A stretch of 20,137 nt of DNA from Betaproteobacteria bacterium (GTDB lineage Bacteria; Pseudomonadota; Gammaproteobacteria; Burkholderiales; Casimicrobiaceae), in the NCBI GenBank assembly GCA_005883655.1, contig VBDA01000439.1, positions 1-20,137 on the forward strand, given 5' to 3'. The notes under the pieces were generated by a model, which was not told the DNA's origin, ran no database searches, and saw only the letters and a program-made list of their open reading frames with translations. Positions 16,125 to 20,137 of the stretch are shown one piece after another. The translations under genes and the position numbers were made by a program. The first letter of the stretch is position 1. Each line of letters begins with the position of its first letter.

Positions 16125-16173
16125 TGACGTCAACTGAGGTCAACCGAGTCAAGTGAAGTCGCCTGAGCTCAAC
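16125..16173. repeat. Five imperfect ~10-bp tandem repeats with TGAnnTCA palindromic core
   Basis: In plus orientation the units are TGACGTCAAC (16125), TGAGGTCAAC (16135), CGAGTCAAG (16145), TGAAGTCGCC (16154) and TGAGCTCAAC (16164). TGACGTCA and TGAGCTCA are perfect 8-bp palindromes, and the period is 9-10 bp, close to one helical turn. The array fills most of the 65-bp spacer between the DUF2783 stop (16169) and the hmgA ATG (16103), touching the end of the former. It could be an operator array for a regulator bound along one face of the DNA. Confidence 0.75.
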
Positions 16174-16414
16174 CTCGCGTGCCATCAGACTGGTCCGGCT
16201 CGATGTCCTGTCGTGCCGCTCGCATGGCCTCCCGCAATATCACAGGATCGCCCACATGGTTGGCGAGCAACAGGATCAGCTTGGCGTTGACCAACGCGCT
16301 TTGCTGCGCGGATAGATCACGGTGCATGTCGACGAGCTCCTGGTAGAAGTCGTCCGGTGCCTGAATGTTCGGCTGCGTATTGAGCAGCGTACCGGGGAGC
16401 GAATGCGCAATCAT
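16169..16414 (-). CDS. Small DUF2783-family protein, likely partner of the FAD hydroxylase
   Basis: An 81-residue soluble, mainly helical protein. The core NIQAPDDFYQELVDMHRDLS, LVNAKLILLLANHVGD and LREAMRAAR matches what I recall of DUF2783, a family that typically sits beside flavin hydroxylases. Its ATG (16414-16412) overlaps the TGA of the FAD monooxygenase gene (ATGA), so the two are translationally coupled and probably made in fixed ratio. By position it resembles MhaB, the small coupling protein of the two-component 3-hydroxyphenylacetate 6-hydroxylase of Pseudomonas putida; that equivalence is inferred from context and size, not from an alignment. The upstream continuation of this frame is Arg-rich shadow sequence and is not part of the gene. 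Confidence 0.8.
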   Translation of the reverse strand: MIAHSLPGTLLNTQPNIQAPDDFYQELVDMHRDLSAQQSALVNAKLILLLANHVGDPVILREAMRAARQDIEPDQSDGTRG

Positions 16415-18075
16415 GCTGCCTCCATCGCCTCGACGTAAGCCTGGCCTGTCGCGCGCGCGATCGCCCCGCGCAGCGATTGCAGGTCGAAGCTGCGCCAGCG
16501 GGCGCACAGGTGCTGGTCCGGCCGGAACAGATAACACGTTCCGGGTTTTCCATCATAGCGTGCCGCCACCAGGCGCTCGCTGTCTTCGACCCTGGATGCC
16601 CCGGCGACGCTTTTGCCGCCGACCTGCACCACGTTGCACGAATTGGCATCGTTGGCTAACACCTCGACTGCGTCTGCCGGCACCGAGTTGTCGAACACCA
16701 GCAGCGTGAACCCTCCGTCCAGATAAGAGAGCAGCCAGACGCCGCGCGGCCCTTCGACTGGCGCATCGACCGCCGCCCCCCCAAGCGGCACCACGGAGGC
16801 AAACGCTTCTCCGGCACGGTCTTGGGTGCTGAGCACCGACGCTTCCAGGGTCGTCGGCAGCGACAGGCGGCCACTGTTGACGAGGCGCCGCGCGAACGCG
16901 TGATGCTTGGCGAGCAGCAGCGTGGCATCGCGAAATGCCCTGCTCGCTTCGCTCTTGGGCGTGATGAAGTCGGTGCTGCGCGTCGAGTGGCGGATGTTCT
17001 CATCGGCTGCGAAAGCACGCTCGGTGGCATAACTGTCGAGCAGCGATTCCGGCGCCTGTCCGGCCATTACCAGCTCCAGCTTCCAGATCAGATTGTCGAC
17101 ATCCTGGATGCCGCTGTTCGCGCCGCGCGCCCCGAACGGAGACACCAGATGCGCAGCGTCTCCCACGAACAACGCGCGGCCATGGCGAAACGAGCGCATG
17201 CGCCGGCACTGGAAGGTGTACACACTGGCCCATTCGATTTCGAATTCCGTGTTGTCCCCGAGCATCGCGCGCAAGCGCGGCATGATCTTCTCCGGCTTCT
17301 TTTCCTCCTCGGGATCGGCATCGGGACCGAGCTGAAAATCGACGCGCCAGACATTGTCCGCCTGCCGGTGCAACAACGCGGACTGATGGCGGTGAAACGG
17401 AGGATCGAACCAGAACCACCGTTCAGTCGGAAAATCCGAGTGCATCAGGACGTCGGCGATCAGAAAGCGGTCGCGGAACGCCTGCCCCTCGCTTTCAAGT
17501 CCGAGCATGCCCCGGACCGGGCTGCGCGCGCCGTCGGCGACGATCAGCCAATCGGCAAGGATGGTGTATTCCCCCTCGGGCGCGACCACGCGGATGGCGA
17601 CATGATCGGAGCGCGGCGTCACGCCGACCACCTTGTTGTGCCAGCGCAGCTCGGTCTGAGGCAGGCCCAAGCAGCGCTCGACCAGAATCTGCTCGACCCA
17701 GTATTGCTGCAGATTGATGAACGCGGGGCGCCGGTGACCCGCTTCCGGCAGCAGGTCGAATTGGTAGATCTGCTCGTCCCTGAAAAAGACCCTGCCGACG
17801 TTCCACTCCACGCCCTTGCCGACAATGCAATCGCCGCATCCCAGCCGGTCGAAAATCTCCAGCGTGCGCTTGGCCCAGCAGATGGCGCGCGAACCGACGC
17901 TGACGGTATTGTCTTCGTCGAGCACTATCACGTCGATGCCGCGTTGCGCGAGATCGATCGCCGCGCAAAGGCCGACCGGGCCGGCGCCGGCAACGACGAC
18001 GGGCCAATGATGAGGCGGGCCGCTTAACTCTATCGGCGCCGCGCAGGAATAGATCGGATTGAGGTACGTCTTCAC
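16411..18075 (-). CDS. FAD-dependent aromatic hydroxylase (PheA/TfdB or MhaA-like group A flavoprotein monooxygenase)
   Basis: A 554-residue flavoprotein monooxygenase that would insert one oxygen atom into a phenolic ring using NAD(P)H. The FAD Rossmann motif is VVVAGAGPVGLCAAIDLAQR (26-45), the DG motif is VADGARSPVRG (179-189), and the GD motif is LFVGDAAHLVSPFGARGANS (302-321), with a thioredoxin-like C-terminal region as in PheA/TfdB relatives. The start is a GTG at 18075 (VKTYLNPIYS), which fits relatives; a much longer in-frame reading upstream overlaps the MBL gene and is not coding. The MBL gene stops 17 bp before it and the small DUF2783 gene overlaps its end. With hmgA just downstream, the expected product is homogentisate, for example from 3-hydroxyphenylacetate, but the substrate is an inference. 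Confidence 0.88.
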   Translation of the reverse strand: MKTYLNPIYSCAAPIELSGPPHHWPVVVAGAGPVGLCAAIDLAQRGIDVIVLDEDNTVSVGSRAICWAKRTLEIFDRLGCGDCIVGKGVEWNVGRVFFRDEQIYQFDLLPEAGHRRPAFINLQQYWVEQILVERCLGLPQTELRWHNKVVGVTPRSDHVAIRVVAPEGEYTILADWLIVADGARSPVRGMLGLESEGQAFRDRFLIADVLMHSDFPTERWFWFDPPFHRHQSALLHRQADNVWRVDFQLGPDADPEEEKKPEKIMPRLRAMLGDNTEFEIEWASVYTFQCRRMRSFRHGRALFVGDAAHLVSPFGARGANSGIQDVDNLIWKLELVMAGQAPESLLDSYATERAFAADENIRHSTRSTDFITPKSEASRAFRDATLLLAKHHAFARRLVNSGRLSLPTTLEASVLSTQDRAGEAFASVVPLGGAAVDAPVEGPRGVWLLSYLDGGFTLLVFDNSVPADAVEVLANDANSCNVVQVGGKSVAGASRVEDSERLVAARYDGKPGTCYLFRPDQHLCARWRSFDLQSLRGAIARATGQAYVEAMEAA

Positions 18076-18092
18076 CGGACAAAGAGCTCGGT

Positions 18093-19046
18093 CTAGCCTT
18101 CCAGCGATTCCCACATCGCCTTGTCGCGCTCCGCGGTCCAGATGCGCGGATCTCGGTATTGCGTCGCTTCGTCGTACGCTCGCGTCACATCGAAGGGCAG
18201 GCAGTGGTCGAAAATGACCCATTGCCCGAACTTCGGCTTGAGGACTGCATAGGTTTCCTTGTACACGGTGCGCAGATCGTTTCCGGCCGCCGCGCTTCGC
18301 TTCACGACGTCGAACATTTCGCTGACGAATGAGCGCGTACCCTCGATACCCGCCTTGACCTGCACCGGATTCATCAATGATGCGCCCCGTCCCGGCACGA
18401 GCTTCAAAGGCTCGAGGTCGGCGACGGCATCGAGCGTATGCGGCCAGTCGGTCAGATACGCGTCGCCGGTGTATGGCGTGGCACCGTACTCCACCAGGTC
18501 GCCGGAGAAAAGTATCCGCTCCTGTGGCAGCCATACCACGGTGTCGCCCTTGGTGTGCCCACGGCCGAGCTGCATGATCTCGACCTGGAGCTTGCCGAGC
18601 CACAGCGTCAGGTGTTTTTCGAACACCAGCGTCGGCCATGTCAGGCCGGGAACGGACTCGACCGCACGAAAAAGCCGCGGAAAACGCTCGATCTCGCTTT
18701 TCATGTCAGCCTCGCCGCGCTCGACGATCAGCTCATAGGTATCGCGGCTGGCGATGATGTGTTCGGGCTTGTACCCGGATGCGCCGAGGACCCGCACCGC
18801 GTGGTAGTGCGAGAGGACGACATATTTGATCGGCTTGCTGGTCACCTCGCGGATGCGCCGAACGACATCCTGGGCCATGACCGGCGTGGCCTGGGTATCG
18901 ATCACCATCACCGCGTCATCGCCGATGACGATGCCGGTGTTCGGGTCGCCTTCCGCGGTGTAGGCATAGGCGTGATCGGACAGCTTGTCGAAGCTGATCG
19001 TCTTTTCTTCGAGATCGGCTTGCGAAGCGAACTTCTTGTCGCTCAT
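18093..19046 (-). CDS. MBL-fold hydrolase-like protein with degenerate metal motif
   Basis: A 317-residue metallo-beta-lactamase-fold protein. The canonical HxHxDH appears as H80-Y-H82-A-V84-R85, so the Asp and third His are replaced, and the late motif reads PGRG (218-221) where PGHG is usual. H164 (GRGHTKGD) and D183 (FSGDLVEY) remain. As I recall, HYHAVRVLGAS is shared by relatives in similar aromatic-degradation loci, so this is a subfamily trait rather than damage; it suggests a mononuclear or altered metal site. The C-terminal end (FDHCLPFDVTRAYDEATQY and DPRIWTAERD) is also subfamily-like. The ATG at 19046 has GGGAG 7 nt upstream. It is first in the run of closely spaced genes, downstream of a good promoter. 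The reaction is unknown; thioester or lactone hydrolysis in the pathway is possible. Confidence 0.85.
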   Translation of the reverse strand: MSDKKFASQADLEEKTISFDKLSDHAYAYTAEGDPNTGIVIGDDAVMVIDTQATPVMAQDVVRRIREVTSKPIKYVVLSHYHAVRVLGASGYKPEHIIASRDTYELIVERGEADMKSEIERFPRLFRAVESVPGLTWPTLVFEKHLTLWLGKLQVEIMQLGRGHTKGDTVVWLPQERILFSGDLVEYGATPYTGDAYLTDWPHTLDAVADLEPLKLVPGRGASLMNPVQVKAGIEGTRSFVSEMFDVVKRSAAAGNDLRTVYKETYAVLKPKFGQWVIFDHCLPFDVTRAYDEATQYRDPRIWTAERDKAMWESLEG

Positions 19047-19077
19047 CGATGCACTCCCGTGTTGACGAGTCGCTTGC

Positions 19078-19106
19078 ACAGTAGCAATCAAAATCTTGAG
19101 CGTCAA
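19078..19106 (-). promoter_or_regulatory. Sigma-70-like promoter before the MBL/monooxygenase/hmgA gene run
   Basis: On the minus strand, TTGACG (19106-19101) is a five-of-six -35 match, followed by an exact 17-bp spacer and TACTGT (19083-19078) as a weaker -10. Transcription would start near 19071, leaving a 5' leader of about 25 nt before the ATG at 19046. It is the best promoter match noticed in the window and stands at the head of the gene run down to 12029. Confidence 0.5.
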
Positions 19107-19137
19107 ACGTGCGTCCGCGGTCGCTAGCCGCGATGCA

Positions 19138-20130
19138 TCAGTCGGGATACAGGCCGCGCATTCTGGCGTGCAGCCGCGAAAGACCGAGCAGCGCATCGAG
19201 CTGCGGGGTTCGCTCGCCGACGAGCTGCCCGATTTCGCGCGCCGCGGACAACAGAACGTCGATCTCGACGGGCTTGCCAGCTTCGACGTCCTGCAGCATC
19301 GAGGTCTTGAACGCGCCAAGCTTTCGCGTCACGGCGTTGCGATCCTCGCCGCTTTGCTCGATCGGACAGCCGATTCTTGCGCCGATGGCCGCCGCCTCGC
19401 GCATCACCTCCAGGCAAAACCCGTTGACCAGAGCATCGTCGAGAACCCGGTCGACAGTTGCGCCGGTGAGCGCCGAGACCGGGTTCATGGTCATGTTTCC
19501 CCATAACTTGTACCAAACGTCACGCTGAATGCAGGCGGACACTTCCACATCGAAGCTTGCTCCGGCTAGCGTTTCCGCAAGCGTTCGCACCCGCGGCGAA
19601 TCGCCGCCCTTATGGCCACTACTCGGCTCGCCGATGATCAGGCGATTGCCGACGTTGTGGCGCGTGAGTCCCGGTTCCGCGCTCGCGCACGACGCATGCA
19701 CGACGCAGCCGACCACGTGATGGGCGGGAATCGCCGCAGCAATCGAACCGTCGGGATCGATCGACCTGAGCCGCATGCCTGCGTGCTCGCCACCAAATTC
19801 ATGAAAGAACCACCACGGGACTCCATTCATGGCAGTCATTACCATGGTGTCGCGATCGAGCAGAGGCGAAATCGCCGCCGCGACGCTGGCCAGCGCCGGT
19901 CCCTTTACGGCGACCACAACGAGTTCCTGGAGCCCCAGCTCGCTCGGCTTTTCGGCGACGCGTGCCGGCATCGCAACCGTGTTGTCGCCTGTCCGCAAGC
20001 GCCATCCGTGTGCGCGCAGCGCGGCGGCGGTCGCTCCGCGTGCAACTGCCGCGACCTCGCAGCCACTCTGCGCCAGCCGCGTGCCGAGAAAACCACCGAT
20101 GGCCCCGGCGCCAAAAATCGTGACCTTCAT
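19138..20130 (-). CDS. 2-dehydropantoate 2-reductase family protein (PanE/ApbA paralogue)
   Basis: A 330-residue NADP-dependent ketopantoate-reductase-type enzyme. The nucleotide motif GAGAIG is at 7-12, N102 sits in MNGVP, K208 in WYKLWGN, and E289 in AGKPVEID; these match the Asn, Lys and Glu of the PanE active site. It is longer than E. coli PanE (about 300 residues), as are the many Burkholderiales paralogues found near catabolic genes, so it may reduce another 2-keto acid and not serve pantothenate synthesis. The ATG at 20130 is at the start of the Rossmann fold. It lies 91 bp before the MBL gene on the same strand, and the promoter in between suggests separate transcription. Confidence 0.9.
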   Translation of the reverse strand: MKVTIFGAGAIGGFLGTRLAQSGCEVAAVARGATAAALRAHGWRLRTGDNTVAMPARVAEKPSELGLQELVVVAVKGPALASVAAAISPLLDRDTMVMTAMNGVPWWFFHEFGGEHAGMRLRSIDPDGSIAAAIPAHHVVGCVVHASCASAEPGLTRHNVGNRLIIGEPSSGHKGGDSPRVRTLAETLAGASFDVEVSACIQRDVWYKLWGNMTMNPVSALTGATVDRVLDDALVNGFCLEVMREAAAIGARIGCPIEQSGEDRNAVTRKLGAFKTSMLQDVEAGKPVEIDVLLSAAREIGQLVGERTPQLDALLGLSRLHARMRGLYPD

Positions 20131-20137
20131 GATTTGA

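Noticed and set aside
16822..18027. 401-codon open frame on the plus strand opposite the FAD hydroxylase
   Set aside because: Shadow of the flavoprotein gene; composition and lack of motifs argue against coding.

Overview
The window is GC-rich, densely coded bacterial DNA. Its gene content suggests a soil- or water-type betaproteobacterium, probably Burkholderiales-like: a tripartite/NMT1-style solute-binding protein next to an RraA-family gene, 3-hydroxybutyrate dehydrogenase (PHB metabolism), a DUF2783 partner protein, a PanE paralogue and a homogentisate operon. This assignment is an inference from gene content. No rRNA, tRNA, CRISPR array, insertion sequence or integrase was recognised.

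Layout. (1) 1-1684, minus: RraA-family protein followed by an exported ABC-type substrate-binding protein that runs off the left edge. (2) 1892-5319: selD (plus) overlaps egtB (plus) by an ATGA, and egtD (minus) converges on them. Selenophosphate synthetase translationally coupled to an EgtB-type sulfoxide synthase, with the hercynine-making methyltransferase alongside, strongly recalls the selenoneine (SenC/SenA) pathway, but no selenosugar synthase (SenB) gene is present here. (3) 5359-6995, plus: a large exported protein with a papain-like His...Cys signature and a C-terminal membrane anchor, interrupted by an apparent one-base deletion in a G run that sits in a perfect hairpin. (4) 7015-7797, minus: 3-hydroxybutyrate dehydrogenase, then a 318-bp divergent gap. 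(5) 8116-11932, plus: cardiolipin synthase, ECF sigma factor, membrane anti-sigma factor with a zinc-binding motif, and an exported protein of unknown function that again carries a one-base frameshift; together this looks like an envelope-oriented block.

(6) 12029-19046, minus: eight closely spaced genes, read right to left: an MBL-fold protein with a degenerate metal motif, an FAD-dependent aromatic hydroxylase, a small DUF2783 protein (ATGA overlap), homogentisate 1,2-dioxygenase HmgA, an enoyl-CoA hydratase-family protein, two half-size YeeE/YedE sulfur transporters, and a persulfide dioxygenase-rhodanese fusion. The first four resemble a route that hydroxylates an aromatic acid to homogentisate and opens the ring (compare MhaAB plus HmgA of Pseudomonas putida). 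The last three form a sulfide/thiosulfate-handling module joined directly to it. A good sigma-70-like promoter lies before the MBL gene, and a tandem array of TGAnnTCA palindromes with near-10-bp period lies just before hmgA. The persulfide dioxygenase appears to lack about ten residues that normally carry a metal-binding histidine. (7) 19138-20130, minus: a 2-dehydropantoate 2-reductase paralogue.

Limits: all functional calls come from reading translated motifs and remembered family features. No database search was run.
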